Source: Pseudonocardia sp. CNS-004 (GTDB lineage: Bacteria; Actinomycetota; Actinomycetes; Mycobacteriales; Pseudonocardiaceae). Taken from it: a DNA stretch of 64,000 bases. A model generated the notes under the pieces. The model saw only the letters and a program-made list of their open reading frames with translations, was not told the origin of the DNA and made no database searches. Below are positions 1-9,468 of this stretch, in pieces (the first letter of the stretch is position 1; every line of letters begins with the position of its first letter). Made by a program: the position numbers and the translations under genes. The stretch lies in NCBI GenBank assembly GCA_001942185.1, contig MKJV01000067.1:62001-126000 (forward strand). Direction: 5' to 3'.

Positions 1-714
1 GGCGCGCACCGTCACGACCGGCCAGTTGCTGGCCAGCATCAGCCGTTCGGGCCCGAAGGCCGCCACCGCGTGGGCGACGGCGGGGGCGATCGCGGCCGGG
101 TCCCACCGCGGCCACGCCGTGAGCAGGTCGACGCCGATCGAGAGCTTCAGCGCGATGTTGGGGCAGGAGGCGAGGGCGGCGATCCGGGCGAGCCAGCCGT
201 CCAGGTCGCCGGTCTCCAGGGGCGGACGGGCGAGGTGGTCGGCGACGATGCGCAGGTCGGGGACGTCCCGCGCGAGCGCGACGATCGCCTCCACCTGCGC
301 ATCGGTCACCGGCACGACGTCCCAGGCGAGGCCGGCCTCGGCCAGGGTGGCCATGAGGCCGGGGGCGAGCCAGTCGAGGGGCTCGCGGGCCACGAGGCAA
401 CGCACGCCGCACCAGCGGGAGCGGTCGGCGCGGGCGAGCTCGGCGCGGGCCGCGGCCGGGTCGGCGAGCGGCAGCCACCCGACCACCCCCACCGTCTGCG
501 GGAAGGCCTCGGCGTACGCGGCGAGCCGGTCGTTCTCCTCGGGGGTGTCGACCGACTCGACGAGCACGGTGGCGTCTACCCCTGCCGCGGCCATCAGCGG
601 GGCGAGGTCGGCGGGTTCGAAGTCGGCGGCCAGCTCGGTGTGCGCCGGGTCGCGCCACGGCTGTTCCTGCAGGGCGGTCCGCCAGAAGTGGTGGTGCGTG
701 TCGATGACGCTCAC
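1..714 (-). CDS. Amidohydrolase family 2 metal-dependent hydrolase, partial at window edge
   Basis: Translation from the GTG at 714 runs leftwards out of the window; 238 codons are visible. The N-terminus carries the metal-binding D-T-H-H-H-F-W motif (residues 5-11). The last visible stretch, FGPERLMLASNWPVV, is the typical amidohydrolase-2 strand (often GSDWPV in relatives). Family members such as fuconolactonases and lactone hydrolases act on small cyclic acids in the cytoplasm; the substrate cannot be read here. The GTG overlaps the TGA of the enoyl-CoA hydratase gene, so the two are translationally coupled in one catabolic operon. The true C-terminus is not in the window. Confidence 0.85.
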   Translation of the reverse strand, partial: MSVIDTHHHFWRTALQEQPWRDPAHTELAADFEPADLAPLMAAAGVDATVLVESVDTPEENDRLAAYAEAFPQTVGVVGWLPLADPAAARAELARADRSRWCGVRCLVAREPLDWLAPGLMATLAEAGLAWDVVPVTDAQVEAIVALARDVPDLRIVADHLARPPLETGDLDGWLARIAALASCPNIALKLSIGVDLLTAWPRWDPAAIAPAVAHAVAAFGPERLMLASNWPVVTVRA

Positions 715-1477
715 GAGCCGCTCCAGCGCGGTGCCCGGCGGGCGACGAACGCGGCCACGCCTTCCCGGAAGTCCGCGCTGCCGTAGCAGTCGGCGAGGAC
801 GTCGTCGGCGTCCACGCCCGCTGACCCGTCGGCCGCGGCGAGCCGCCGGTCGATCTCCTTCAACCCGGCGAGGGTCCGGGGCGCACCGGAGGCGATCCGC
901 TCGACGATCTTCGCGGCCGTGGCGTCCAGCTCCGCGGGCGCACGACGGCGTGCACGAACCCGGCGGCGGCGGCCTCGTGGGCGTCGATCGTGCGGGAGGT
1001 GATCAGCATGCCCATCGTCCGGGAGACGCCGAGGCGGCGTTGCAGCCGGGCCACGCCGGCCGGCGCGAGGATGTTGCCCAGCGTCCGCGCGATGGGCGCG
1101 CCGAACACGGCCCGGTCGGTGGCCACCAGCACGTCGCAGCACGCGGCGAGCCCCAGCCCGCCACCGACGGCCGGCCCGTCCACGACACCCAGCACGGGCA
1201 CCGGCACGGCGAGCAGGTCGTCGATCACGGCGCCGACGCGGCGCTCGTAGTCGAGCCCGTCGGCGGCACCGTCGAACTCGGCGAACTGGGCGATGTCCGT
1301 GCCGGCCGCGAACGCCTCACCCGCGCCACGCAGCACGACGACGCGCAGGTCGGCGTCGGTGCGCGCGGCGACGCACAGCCGCTGCAGCTCGTCGTACATC
1401 TCCCAGGTCAGGGCGTTGCGCCGGGCCGGGTTGGCCAGCTCGACGTGGAGCACCGGCCCGTCGCGCCTGCTGTGCAC
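711..1477 (-). CDS. Enoyl-CoA hydratase/isomerase (crotonase family), one frame break
   Basis: Crotonase fold protein of about 255 residues. Visible blocks are the N-terminal NPARRNALTW, the first oxyanion-hole segment AFAAGTDIAQF, and the second oxyanion-hole segment DGPAVGGGLGLAACCD. A GTG at 1477 is the best separate start. The frame breaks near 945 (AAGFVHAVV to AELDATAAKIVERI), and one added base restores the full family length ending GVAAFVARRAP. Upstream the same frame continues without a stop through a palindromic repeat into the CoA-transferase, so a fused polypeptide is possible. It presumably hydrates or isomerises a CoA thioester made by that transferase. Confidence 0.83.
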
Positions 1478-1490
1478 CGCCCCGGACGGT

Positions 1491-1532
1491 CGTGAGTGGA
1501 TACGAGTGCTGTGGCCCTCGTTCCCACTCACG
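1491..1532. repeat. 42-bp palindromic element, family A copy 1 (degenerate right arm)
   Basis: Left arm is CGTGAGTGGATACGAGTGCT; the right arm (CTCGTTCCCACTCACG) is a diverged copy of its reverse complement. Three other copies of exactly 42 bp lie at 4366, 33267 and 53573. On the minus strand this copy is read without a stop as V-S-G-N-E-G-H-S-T-R-I-H-S-R, joining the CoA-transferase and enoyl-CoA hydratase reading frames. Confidence 0.85.
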
Positions 1533-2658
1533 GGTAGGAGCTCGGCGTTGTGTTCCCCGAGCAGTGGCGGCGGGCGGCGCACCCCGGTGGGGGTGCCGGA
1601 CAGGTGCAGCGGCGAGGACAGCACCGGGACCGGGCCGTCGACCGGATCCTCCACGGTGGCCACCATCCCGCGTGCCTTCACGTGCGGGTCCTCCTCGAGG
1701 ACCTGCTGGTAGTCCTGGATCGGCCCGGCGGGCACGCCTGCGGCGAGCAGCCGCTCCACCCAGGAGGCCGTGTCGTCGGCGGCGAGGCGGCGTTCCAGCT
1801 CGACCACCAGCTCCGGGCGGTGGGCCATCCGGTCGTCGTTGTCGGCGAACCGCGGGTCGCCTGCCAGTTCCGGCGCGTCGAGGGCCTGGCACAGCCGCTG
1901 CCAGAGCCGCTCGTTGTTGGCCCCGACCGTGACGAACCCGTCGCGCGTGGCCAGCGCCTGGTACGGCGCGGACATCCGGTGTGCGGAGCCGAGGGCCTGC
2001 GGCGCTTCCCGGTGGCCCAGAACTCCGTGGACTCCCACACCGACAGCGCCACCGCCGCCTCGAACAGCGACGTCTCCACGTACTGGCCCTGCCCGGTGCG
2101 CTGCCGCGACGCCCACGCCGCGAGGACACCGACCGCCGTGAACAGCCCCGCACCCAGGTCGGCGATCGGGATGCCCGACTTCACCGGCCGGTCCCCCTGC
2201 TCCCCGGTGACGCTCATGACCCCCGCCATCGCCTGCGCGATCAGGTCGTAGCCGGGCCGGTCGGCGTACGGCCCGGTCTGGCCGAACCCGGACACGCTGG
2301 CGTAGATCAGGCCCGGGTTGAGCGCCCGCAGGGTCTCGTAGTCGACGCCGAGCTTCGCCGCGACGCCGGGCCGCCAGTTCTCGACGACGGCGTCGGCGGA
2401 ACGCGCGAGCTCGTGGAACGTGGCGCGGCCTTCGTCGGACTTCAGGTCGAGGGTGACGCTGCGCTTGTTGCGGTTGAGTGCGCGGAACGCGCCGGGATGG
2501 GTCATCGACGAGCGGGTCTGGTCACCCGACTCCGGGTTCTCCACCTTGACGACGTCGGCCCCGAGATCCGCGAGGATCATCGTGCAGAACGGGCCGGCCA
2601 TCACCTGGGTCAGGTCGAGCACGGTCATGCCGGCGAGTGCGCCCTCATGGGTCGCCAT
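1528..2658 (-). CDS. CaiB/BaiF (family III) CoA-transferase, one frame break
   Basis: Family III CoA-transferases move CoA between carboxylic acids in the cytoplasm. The start ATG at 2658 follows an AGGAAGGA ribosome site. The N-terminus shows LDLTQVMAGPFCTMILADLGADVVKVE, with the family Asp expected in the following DYETLRALNPGLIYASVSGFGQ region. The frame breaks near 1998 (EFWATGKR to PQALGSAHRMSAPYQ), fixed by one base; the rest (VTVGANNERLW, DPRFADNDDRMAHRPEL) is well conserved. The end at 1528 is the TGA inside the palindromic element, but in the frame actually open the protein runs on into the hydratase. Function fits activation of an acid for the next step. Confidence 0.85.
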
Positions 2659-2671
2659 ACGTGATCCTTCC

Positions 2672-3541
2672 TCAGCTGCCATGACCCGCCGGAACGGCTC
2701 CGGCGGCGCGCTCCTCGACCCGCGCGGCCACCGTCCGGGCGAGCCAGCCCGCCAGCGGAACCGGCACGTCGGCGGCCCGGGCGGCCTCCACCACCTCGGC
2801 CAGGTCCTTGCTCCACGGTCGGTCCCGGACCGGGGTGCCGCTCGCGTCGTATGCCGCGGCGGTGCGATCCCAGAAGTCGAGGTTCCGCGCGACCCAGGAG
2901 TCACCGAGGCTCGTCTCGAACGCGGCGAGCAGCGCGTCGGTCTCGACGCCGTGCGCGGTCGCGAAGTCGATCGCCTCGAGCACGCCGGCGAGGTTCGCGA
3001 ACATCGTGAGCTGGTTGGCGAGCTTGGCTGCGGAGCCCGCTCCGGCCGGGCCGAGGTGCAGCACCGGATCGCCGACGGTGTCCAGCAGCGGCCGCAGCCG
3101 CTCGACCGCCACCGCGGCCCCACCGGTCATGACGGTGAGCGTGCCGGTTGCGGCCCGCTCCGCACCGCCGCTCACCGGCGCGTCGAGCAGGTCGACGCCG
3201 TGCCCCGCCGCCAGCTCGGCCAGCCGGGTGGCGGTCCGCGGCAGCACGGTGCTGTGCACGATCACCCCGCGGCCCGGACGCTCGTGGGCGAGGTAGGCGG
3301 AGAGCACCTGCTCGACGGCGGCGTCGTCGGGGACGGCGAGCACGAGCACGTCGCGGTCCGCGAGGCCGGACGCCTCGGGCACCGCGGTGGCGCCGAGCGC
3401 GACGACCGGGTCTGCGCGCCCGGCGACCGGGTCGTGGACGGCCAGGTCCCATCCGGCGCCCACGAGCGAGGTGGCCAGCGGGAGGCCGAGGTTCCCGAGG
3501 CCGGCGAGGCCCACGGAGGTGAGCGGCGCTGCCATCGTCAC
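2672..3541 (-). CDS. NAD(P)-dependent 3-hydroxyisobutyrate dehydrogenase-like oxidoreductase
   Basis: 289 residues, the usual size for this 6-phosphogluconate/3-hydroxyisobutyrate dehydrogenase superfamily. The N-terminal Rossmann motif is GLAGLGNLGLPLA (about residues 11-23), the substrate-side motif is DLLDAPVSGGAERA, and the region with the catalytic Lys reads GAGSAAKLANQL. It would oxidise a beta-hydroxy acid (or reduce the semialdehyde) in the cytoplasm. It is the first gene of the minus-strand operon, 13 bp upstream of the CoA-transferase, and diverges from the GntR gene. ATG at 3541 or 3535 could be the start. Confidence 0.86.
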   Translation of the reverse strand: MTMAAPLTSVGLAGLGNLGLPLATSLVGAGWDLAVHDPVAGRADPVVALGATAVPEASGLADRDVLVLAVPDDAAVEQVLSAYLAHERPGRGVIVHSTVLPRTATRLAELAAGHGVDLLDAPVSGGAERAATGTLTVMTGGAAVAVERLRPLLDTVGDPVLHLGPAGAGSAAKLANQLTMFANLAGVLEAIDFATAHGVETDALLAAFETSLGDSWVARNLDFWDRTAAAYDASGTPVRDRPWSKDLAEVVEAARAADVPVPLAGWLARTVAARVEERAAGAVPAGHGS

Positions 3542-3571
3542 TCCCGGCGTATGGTCCGACCTGATCGGCTA

Positions 3572-3581
3572 TTGTCTACAA
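3572..3581. promoter_or_regulatory. Probable GntR/FadR-type operator
   Basis: TTGTCTACAA is a palindrome (TTGT-n2-ACAA) in the 130-bp space between the divergent dehydrogenase and GntR genes. FCD-type GntR regulators typically bind TNGTNNNACNA-like sites, so autoregulation plus control of the catabolic operon is likely. Confidence 0.55.
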
Positions 3582-3671
3582 CAGTCAAAAGACCCACGCA
3601 AGGCCGGGAGCCCGTCACCGGCGTCCACCGCGTGCGGGATGCTTGGGCCGGCAGGAGCACCGGAGGATGAC

Positions 3672-4370
3672 ATGACCAGCGCCGACGCGGCCGATCCGAT
3701 CGGGGCGGGCGAGCGGATCGACCCGCCGAGCCTGGTGGCGCTGGCTGCCGAGTCGATCCGCAAGATGATCCTCTCCGGCGCCTTCGAGCCCGGCGACCGG
3801 CTGATCGAGGAGCGCCTCACCGAGCACCTCGGGATCAGCCGGCCTCCCCTCCGCGAGGCGCTGCGCCTGCTGCAGAACGACGGGCTGGTCGTCACGCGCC
3901 CACGCTACGGCTCCACCGTCGCCACCCTCACCGACCAGGACGTCTTCGAGATCCTCACGCTGCGCACCGGCCTGGAGAAGATGGCCGTGGAACTGGGCGT
4001 CCCGGTACGGGAGCGGGCCCGGCTGACCGCATGCCATGCGGCGCTCGAGCGGATGGAGCTCAACGCACGCGACGAGGACCGCGGCTCGCTGGTCGAGAAC
4101 GCCTACGCGTTCCACGCCTCGATCGTCGCGCTCGCCGGGCACCGCAGGCTCTCCGAGATCTACCGCTCCGTGCAGCAGCAGATGCTGCTCTGCATGTCCC
4201 GCAACCTCGACACCCGCGAGCGCTACTACGAGAGCCTCGTCGAGCACGTCGCCCGGCACCGCCACCTGCTGGAGCTCATCGAGGCGGGCGACCCGCACGC
4301 CGTGCTGGAAGAGCTGGCGGTGCACGGCGAGCGCAGCTTCGCCGAGCGCCGGGCCCCCGAAGGGTCGTGA
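3672..4370 (+). CDS. GntR-family (FadR/FCD subfamily) transcriptional regulator
   Basis: 232 residues. A winged helix-turn-helix (about residues 25-85) contains the GntR signature GAFEPGDRLIEERLTEHLGISRPPLREALRLL, listed here as its parts GDRLIEERL and SRPPLREAL. The all-helical FCD ligand domain follows, with the metal/ligand His segment NAYAFHASIVALAGH. The ATG at 3672 has CGGAGG at 3661-3666. Its TGA lies inside the 42-bp palindromic element that starts at 4366. It probably represses the divergent CoA-transferase operon in the absence of an organic acid effector. Confidence 0.92.
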   Translation: MTSADAADPIGAGERIDPPSLVALAAESIRKMILSGAFEPGDRLIEERLTEHLGISRPPLREALRLLQNDGLVVTRPRYGSTVATLTDQDVFEILTLRTGLEKMAVELGVPVRERARLTACHAALERMELNARDEDRGSLVENAYAFHASIVALAGHRRLSEIYRSVQQQMLLCMSRNLDTRERYYESLVEHVARHRHLLELIEAGDPHAVLEELAVHGERSFAERRAPEGS

Positions 4371-4407
4371 GTGGATACGAGTGCTGGAGCACTCGTATCC
4401 ACTCACG
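4366..4407. repeat. 42-bp palindromic element, family A copy 2 (perfect)
   Basis: Perfect 20-bp inverted arms (CGTGAGTGGATACGAGTGCT and its complement) around a 2-base loop. The stop codon of the GntR gene is the TGA of the left arm, and the convergent FAH gene ends 6 bp beyond. It could fold as a strong hairpin and act as a bidirectional transcript end, although no U-tract follows. Confidence 0.9.
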
Positions 4408-4412
4408 GGGGG

Positions 4413-5326
4413 TCAGAGGGGCACCACCTCGGGTCCGGGGACGATCCGGCCGGTCAACGCCCCGAGCTGCTCCACCTCGACCGTCACCACGTCGCCCGGC
4501 TGCAGCCACGGGTAGCGCTCGGAGCCGTGCAGGCCCGACAGCTCCAGCAGGCAGCCGGTGCCGACCGTGCCGCTGCCGATCACGTCGCCCGGAACGAGCC
4601 GGGTGCCGCGGGAGGCGTAGGCCAGCATCTGCCCGAACGACCAGTGGATGTCGGCCCACGTCCCGCCGCCGGTGTCCCGGCCGTTGACCGCGGCCCGCAT
4701 CGAGAGCCGGTAGCCCTTGCCGTCGCGGTGGGGCTCGAGCTCATCGGGCGTGACGAGTACCGGCCCGATGCTGGTGGCGCCGTCCTTGCCTTTGGCCGGG
4801 CCGAGCCCGATCGTCGACTCGTGGCGCTGGACGTCGCGGGCCGACCAGTCGCAGAAGACCGTGTAGCCCGCGATGTGCGCGTCGGCGTCGGCGGGCGCGA
4901 GGTCGCTGCCCGCGCGGCCGACCACGGCCGCCACCTCCACCTCGTAGTCGAACGCGTGGCAGCCCGGGGAGATGGGGACGTCGGCGTCCGGGCCGAGGAT
5001 CGCCGCCGGGTTGGAGAAGTAGAAGACGGGCTGCTCGAACCACACCGGCGGCACGGTGTCGCGGCCCATCGCGCGGACCGCGTTGCGCAGGTGCTCCTCG
5101 AAGGACAGGAAGTCGCGCACCGATGGCGGGCGCGGGATCGGCGCGGCGAGCCGCACATCGGCGAGGTCGACCACCTCGACGGGCTCGGCGAGCGCCGCTC
5201 GGCCGCGGCCGCCAGCCCGGACTCGATCAGCCCCAGCAGGGTGCCGTCGAGCCCGTGCACGCGCCCGTCCTGCAGCAGCCCGGGGCGCTCGGCGCCGCCC
5301 GCTGCGCGATACGTGACCCAGCGCAT
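4413..5326 (-). CDS. Fumarylacetoacetate hydrolase family protein, one frame break
   Basis: FAH-fold enzymes cleave or decarboxylate beta-diketo and hydroxymuconic acids with a divalent metal. Visible metal and catalytic blocks are CHAFDYEVEVAAVVGRAG, CDWSARDVQ and GDVIGSGTVGTGC; the N-terminal MRWVTYRAAGGAERPGLLQDG is the usual family lid. The ATG at 5326 overlaps the TGA of the metallo-hydrolase gene (TGATG). A one-base loss near 5195 separates the N-terminal 45 residues from the rest (AAERRS to LAEPVEVVDL). It is the last gene of the MFS/metallo-hydrolase/FAH operon and likely a ring-fission product hydrolase. Confidence 0.87.
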
Positions 5327-6249
5327 CAGGCGAAACATCCGATCGGGCCGCCGTGGAACGCGACCATGTCGGGCCAGACCGCGTCCAACCGTATCCGGGT
5401 GCCCAGCGGGTGCCCGTCGAGCTCGTTGTAGGCCCGGTGGAGGTTGCCGACGAGCCGCTCGCTCTCCTGCCAGGACGCGAACCGGTTGTCCTTCTCCGCG
5501 GTGGCCGCCTCGATCGGCGTGTGCCCCGCCCGGTGGTGCTCGCGGGCCACGGCGTCGACGAACGCGGCGTACTCGCCGAGGTCGTCGAGCAGCGCGGGGA
5601 TCTCCTCGCCCCGGCACACCGGCCCGTGCCCGGGCACGAGGATCTCCGGCTCCAGCTCCCGGATCCGCGCGAGCGCGGGACGGTAGCCCGCCACGCTCCC
5701 CTCGACGAGGAACGGCTGGCCGCCCGCGAACGCGAGGTCGCCCGCGAACAGCACCCGCTCCTCGGGCAGCCAGGCGATCACGTCACTGCGCGTGTGGGCC
5801 GGGCCGACGTGGATCAGCTCCACCCGGCGGTCGCCGAGATGCAGTGTCATGGCGTCGGTGAACGTGACGTCCGGCGGCCGGACCTCCACGTTGCCGTAGT
5901 CGGGCCCGGTGAGCACCTGTGCGGCGATCAGCCCGGCCGCCAGCACGTCCTCGCGGCAGGTGACGTGGCCGATGATCGGCGTCTGCGGCGGCATGAGCCA
6001 GTTGCCGAAGGTGTGGTCGCCGTGGTGGTGGGTGTTGACCAGCGCCCGCGCCTCCCCCGGGGAGACGGTGGCGACCGCGGCGAGCAGGGCCCGGTTGCGC
6101 GCCTCCGTGGAGGTCGTGTCCACGAGCAGGTGCCCGGTGCCCCCGGTCACCGCTCCGGTGTTGTTGATCATCCAGCTGCCGTCGGGCTGGATGTAGGCGA
6201 ACACTCCTGGCACGAGCTCGACCAGCTCGGGCGGGGGCATGGTGGTCAT
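5326..6249 (-). CDS. MBL-fold metallo-hydrolase
   Basis: 307 residues from the ATG at 6249 (MTTMPPPELVELVPG), preceded by GAGAGGAC. The beta-lactamase-fold zinc motif is NTHHHGDHTFGNW; later ligands are the His in the VGPAHTRSD region, the Asp in LFAGDLAFAGG, and the His in LVPGHGPVC. Substrates of this soluble subfamily are esters, thioesters or lactones; none can be assigned. Start and stop overlap the neighbouring MFS and FAH genes by 4 and 1 bases, so all three work on the same imported compound. Confidence 0.88.
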   Translation of the reverse strand: MTTMPPPELVELVPGVFAYIQPDGSWMINNTGAVTGGTGHLLVDTTSTEARNRALLAAVATVSPGEARALVNTHHHGDHTFGNWLMPPQTPIIGHVTCREDVLAAGLIAAQVLTGPDYGNVEVRPPDVTFTDAMTLHLGDRRVELIHVGPAHTRSDVIAWLPEERVLFAGDLAFAGGQPFLVEGSVAGYRPALARIRELEPEILVPGHGPVCRGEEIPALLDDLGEYAAFVDAVAREHHRAGHTPIEAATAEKDNRFASWQESERLVGNLHRAYNELDGHPLGTRIRLDAVWPDMVAFHGGPIGCFA

Positions 6250-7441
6250 GCTGTCCTCTCGGGGATGGCGGCGGGCACGTCGGTACTCGGCAGCAGGAAC
6301 GTCAGCAACCCGGCGGCGGCGAAGAACGCGGCGCACACCAGCAGGCCGCCGGACAGCCCGATGACGGTGGCGAGCGCGGCGAGCGCGAACGGGGCGAACG
6401 CCGACACCCCGCGGCCCACGTTGAAGCAGAACCCGGCACCGGTCGTGCGGATCCGGGTGGGGAACAGCTCGCCGATGTACGAGCCGAACAGGCCGGTGAA
6501 CGCCGCGGAAGAAACGCGAACAGCGGCCCGAACCACAAGAGCGCGGTCTGGTTGGCGGTGAGGGCGTACAGCGGCAGCGTGACGGCCACGCCGAGCAGCG
6601 AGATGATGATCGCCGAGCGGCGGCCGATGCGGTCGGCGATCAGGCCGAATACGTTGTAGCCGACGAACATGCCGAGGTTCAGCACGGTCATGAAGACTGC
6701 CACGGTCGCCGTCGGGATGCCCCGGTCCGTGGCCAGGTAGGTCGGCAGCCAGGTGGATCCGCCCCACCAGCCCGTGAGCGCGAGCCCGGCCACCGCCGTG
6801 GCGATGATCGTGCGGCGGCGCACGTCGGGCGCGAAGATCTCGGCGACGGAGACCCGGCCGCCGTCGTCGGCCGCCCTGGCCTCGGCCCACGCCGACGACT
6901 CGGGGAAGAACGGGATCACGACCAGCAGCGGCAGCACGACCCCGGCACCCGCGACGAGGAACATCAGCCGCCAGTCCGGCAGGAACACCCCCGACAACAC
7001 GGCCGCCAGCACCCCACCGATCGGGAAGCTGCTCAGCACGAACGCCGCGGCGCGCCCCCGGGACTCGCTCGGCCAGGTCTCGACGACGTAGGCCGACACC
7101 ACGCCCCACACCCCACCGAGGCCGAACCCGGCGATGAACCGCAGCACCATGAAGATCTCGAAGTTCGGCACGGCGGCGAGCGCGGCGGTGAAGACCCCGA
7201 ACGTCGTGAGCGAGGCGATCAGCGCGGTCTTGCGGCCGAAGTTGTCGGACACGTAGCCGGCCAGCACGCTGGACAGCCCGATCCCGAGCAGCGTCGCCGT
7301 GGCGAGCAGGCCGCCCTGCGCCGGGCTGAGCTGCAGGTCCTCGCGGATCGCCGGAAGCGCCAGCGACAGCAGGATGATCTCCATCGCGTCGAACATGTAG
7401 GCGAGGAAGCTCCCGCCCAGCACTACCCATCTCGTCCGCAT
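6246..7441 (-). CDS. MFS transporter, one frame break
   Basis: About 398 residues with roughly 12 predicted membrane segments. The start ATG at 7441 follows GGGGAGAC. The MFS loop 2-3 signature is GYVSDNFGRKTALI and the second half has GLIADRIGRRSAII, typical of the aromatic acid/sugar symporter branch. The frame breaks near 6512 (FGPLFAFL to AFTGLFGSYIGELFPTRIRTTG), one missing base. It heads an operon with the metallo-hydrolase and FAH genes, so uptake of an aromatic or carboxylic acid is a reasonable inference. Confidence 0.86.
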
Positions 7442-7470
7442 CGCGTCTCCCCTTCGAGGCCGATCCGGTG

Positions 7471-7488
7471 ACTGTACGTACGTCCAGT
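7471..7488. promoter_or_regulatory. Palindromic TetR operator between divergent MFS and TetR genes
   Basis: ACTGTACGTACGTCCAGT is an 18-bp imperfect palindrome (16 of 18 positions symmetrical, core GTACGTAC) centred in the 72-bp divergent space. A related sequence GTCCAGTACCGTACGGAC ends one base before the TetR start codon (7496-7513) and may be a second site. Confidence 0.65.
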
Positions 7489-7513
7489 CAGTCTCGTCCA
7501 GTACCGTACGGAC

Positions 7514-8125
7514 ATGGAGGCCACCGCCGTCACCGATCCACCGCTCGAGCGGCGGGAACGGATCCTCGACGCCGCCGAACGCGTGTTCGCCGAGTCCGGC
7601 TACCACGCCACCACGCTCCGGCAGGTCGCCGCGGCAGCCGACGTGAAGCTCTCGCTGGTCGGCTACCACTTCCCGTCGAAGCTGGCGCTCTACGTCGCCG
7701 TCTTCGCCCGCCGCCAGCACGTCAACGAGGAGCGGCTGCGGCTCCTGCACGAGATCGACCTGGAGGCGCCGGACGCGCTGGAGCGGATCGTCGCCGCCTT
7801 CATGGACCCGGTCGTCGCGCTCCCGGCCGACGGCGCCTGGTACCGGCGGCTCGTGCTGCGGGAGGCGGCCGACCCGTCGAGCATGCAGCGCCCGGTGATC
7901 GGCGAGCTGTTCGACCCGATGGCGCGCGAGTTCGTCGCCGCGCTGCGGGTCGCTGTGCCCGGCAAGCCGCCGGGGTTCTACGAGTGGAGCTACCTGTTCG
8001 CGGTGGGCGCGCTCACCCAGAGCGCCTTCGGCGACCGCATCGGCAACCTCACCGATGCTCCCCCGCCCGCGTCCAACGTCGAACTGCTCCGGAGTTTCAT
8101 CACCGCAGGCTGGCGCCACGGCTGA
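7514..8125 (+). CDS. TetR-family transcriptional regulator
   Basis: 203 residues. N-terminal TetR helix-turn-helix: RILDAAERVFAESGYHATTLRQVAAAADVK (seen as ILDAAERVFAESGYHATTL then VAAAADVK), followed by YHFPSKLALY. The C-terminal ligand domain has WYRRLVLREAADPS and a helix pair near SYLFAVGALTQ. The ATG at 7514 lies directly after the second palindromic site. Position and operator indicate repression of the divergent MFS operon and of itself. Confidence 0.92.
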   Translation: MEATAVTDPPLERRERILDAAERVFAESGYHATTLRQVAAAADVKLSLVGYHFPSKLALYVAVFARRQHVNEERLRLLHEIDLEAPDALERIVAAFMDPVVALPADGAWYRRLVLREAADPSSMQRPVIGELFDPMAREFVAALRVAVPGKPPGFYEWSYLFAVGALTQSAFGDRIGNLTDAPPPASNVELLRSFITAGWRHG

Positions 8126-8149
8126 GCCGAGGCGGTGGTTGCGAGGCGT

Positions 8150-8220
8150 CACACATGAACTTCGGCGCTCGCACACGAACTGCAGTTCGTGTGCGAGCGC
8201 ACAAGTTGCTGTGCGAGCGA
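8150..8220. repeat. Palindromic repeat family B, copy 1
   Basis: About 70 bp. The core is a loopless perfect palindrome at 8166-8199 with arms CGCTCGCACACGAACTG; flanks CACACATGAACTTCGG and CGCACAAGTTGCTGTGCGAG add outer symmetry. Two further copies sit at 34274 and 34372. It fills the space between the TetR gene and the oxidoreductase gene. Confidence 0.8.
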
Positions 8221-8258
8221 CCGACGTAGGCTGGCAACCGCTTTCCTCGGGAGGATCG

Positions 8259-9419
8259 GTGGTCATCGACAGAACCCCGCGCGTCGCGTTGATCGGCGTG
8301 CACGGCTTCGGACGGGTGCATCTGGACGGCCTGCTGCGGCTCGCCGCCACGGGCGCTGTGCGGGTGGCGGGGCTCGCCGACCCGCAGCCGCCCACGCCCG
8401 AGGCCCTCGAACGGGTGCGGGCGCTCCCCGACGGCGCCGACGTGCCGGTGCTCGACGACGCCGCCACGCTCCTGGAGCGGGTCCGCCCGGACATCACGAT
8501 CGTGTCCACCCCGATCCACACCCACGTGCCCCTCGCACGGCTCGCGCTGGCGGCGGGGTCGCACCTGCTGCTGGAGAAGCCGCCCACCGCGTCGATGGCG
8601 CAGTTCCGGGAGCTGTCGGCCGATGTCGAGGCGGCCGGTCGGGTGTGCCAGGTCGGCTTCCAGTCCTTCGGCTCGCACGCGCTCGCCCACGCGGCCCGGC
8701 TCGTCGCCGACGGCGCGATCGGACGGCTGCGCGGGGTCGGTGTGCACGGCGCCTGGGTACGCGAACGCGCCTACTTCACCCGGGCGGCCTGGGCCGGCCG
8801 GATGGCCCTCGACGGCGTCCCGGTCACCGACGGCGCGCTCACCAACGCCTTCGCCCACGCCACGGCGTCGGCGCTGCGGGTGGCCTGCGTGGCCCACGAC
8901 GCCGACGTCGCCGTCGAGCTGGAGCGCTACCGCGTCGCGTCCCCCGAGGGCGACGACACCGCGACGGCCCGGCTCACCGCAAACGGGGTGCCGATCGTCG
9001 TGGCCGTCACGCTGTGCGCCGCGGAGCACCACCTCCCGGTGATCGTCGTGCACGGCGATCGGGGCAGGCTGGAACTGCAGTACACCACCGACACGCTGAC
9101 CGGCCGCACCGCCGACGGCGCCGAGGTCAGCGGGCCACCCGGCCGCACCGCCCTGCTGGACGACCTGGTGGCACACCTCGCCCACCCGACCCGCCCGCTG
9201 CTCGCCCCGCTCGCCTCCTGCGCGCCGTTCATGCACCTGCTGGAGGCCGTGCGACGCGACGGCCCGGCCCGGCCGCTCCCCGATGCCGCGGTCGAAGAGG
9301 TCGACGGCCGGCCGGTGGTCGTCGACGCCGATGCCACGGTTCGCGGCTGCGCGGAGCGGCTCGCGCTCTTCTCCGAGCTGCCCGTGCCATGGGTGGCTGC
9401 GGCCCCGGGGCGGACGTGA
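8259..9419 (+). CDS. Gfo/Idh/MocA-family oxidoreductase
   Basis: 386 residues from a GTG at 8259 preceded by GGGAGGA. The N-terminal Rossmann segment is VALIGVHGFGRVHLDGLL, a slightly degenerate GxGxxG. The family Lys motif is LLLEKPPTAS (normally EKP), and QVGFQSFGSHAL marks the C-terminal sheet domain. These enzymes oxidise or reduce sugars, inositols and related polyols with NAD(P). No partner genes lie on either side, so the substrate is unknown. Confidence 0.88.
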   Translation: MVIDRTPRVALIGVHGFGRVHLDGLLRLAATGAVRVAGLADPQPPTPEALERVRALPDGADVPVLDDAATLLERVRPDITIVSTPIHTHVPLARLALAAGSHLLLEKPPTASMAQFRELSADVEAAGRVCQVGFQSFGSHALAHAARLVADGAIGRLRGVGVHGAWVRERAYFTRAAWAGRMALDGVPVTDGALTNAFAHATASALRVACVAHDADVAVELERYRVASPEGDDTATARLTANGVPIVVAVTLCAAEHHLPVIVVHGDRGRLELQYTTDTLTGRTADGAEVSGPPGRTALLDDLVAHLAHPTRPLLAPLASCAPFMHLLEAVRRDGPARPLPDAAVEEVDGRPVVVDADATVRGCAERLALFSELPVPWVAAAPGRT

Positions 9420-9468
9420 CCAGAATGGGTCGCCCGGCACCGGGGTCAGCGGCCCGAGGAAGGCGAAG

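Noticed and set aside
26..1495. Long plus-strand open frame of 489 codons opposite the amidohydrolase and hydratase genes
   Set aside because: Low-complexity Arg/Gly/Ala composition typical of the antisense of GC-rich genes; conserved motifs are all on the minus strand.
3269..3541. Possible second gene on the plus strand within the 3-hydroxyisobutyrate dehydrogenase region
   Set aside because: Only antisense frames without motifs; the minus-strand Rossmann protein is complete and typical.
4371..5861. Plus-strand open frame of 496 codons opposite the FAH and MBL genes
   Set aside because: Antisense shadow; composition and lack of motifs, while the minus strand encodes two clear enzyme families.
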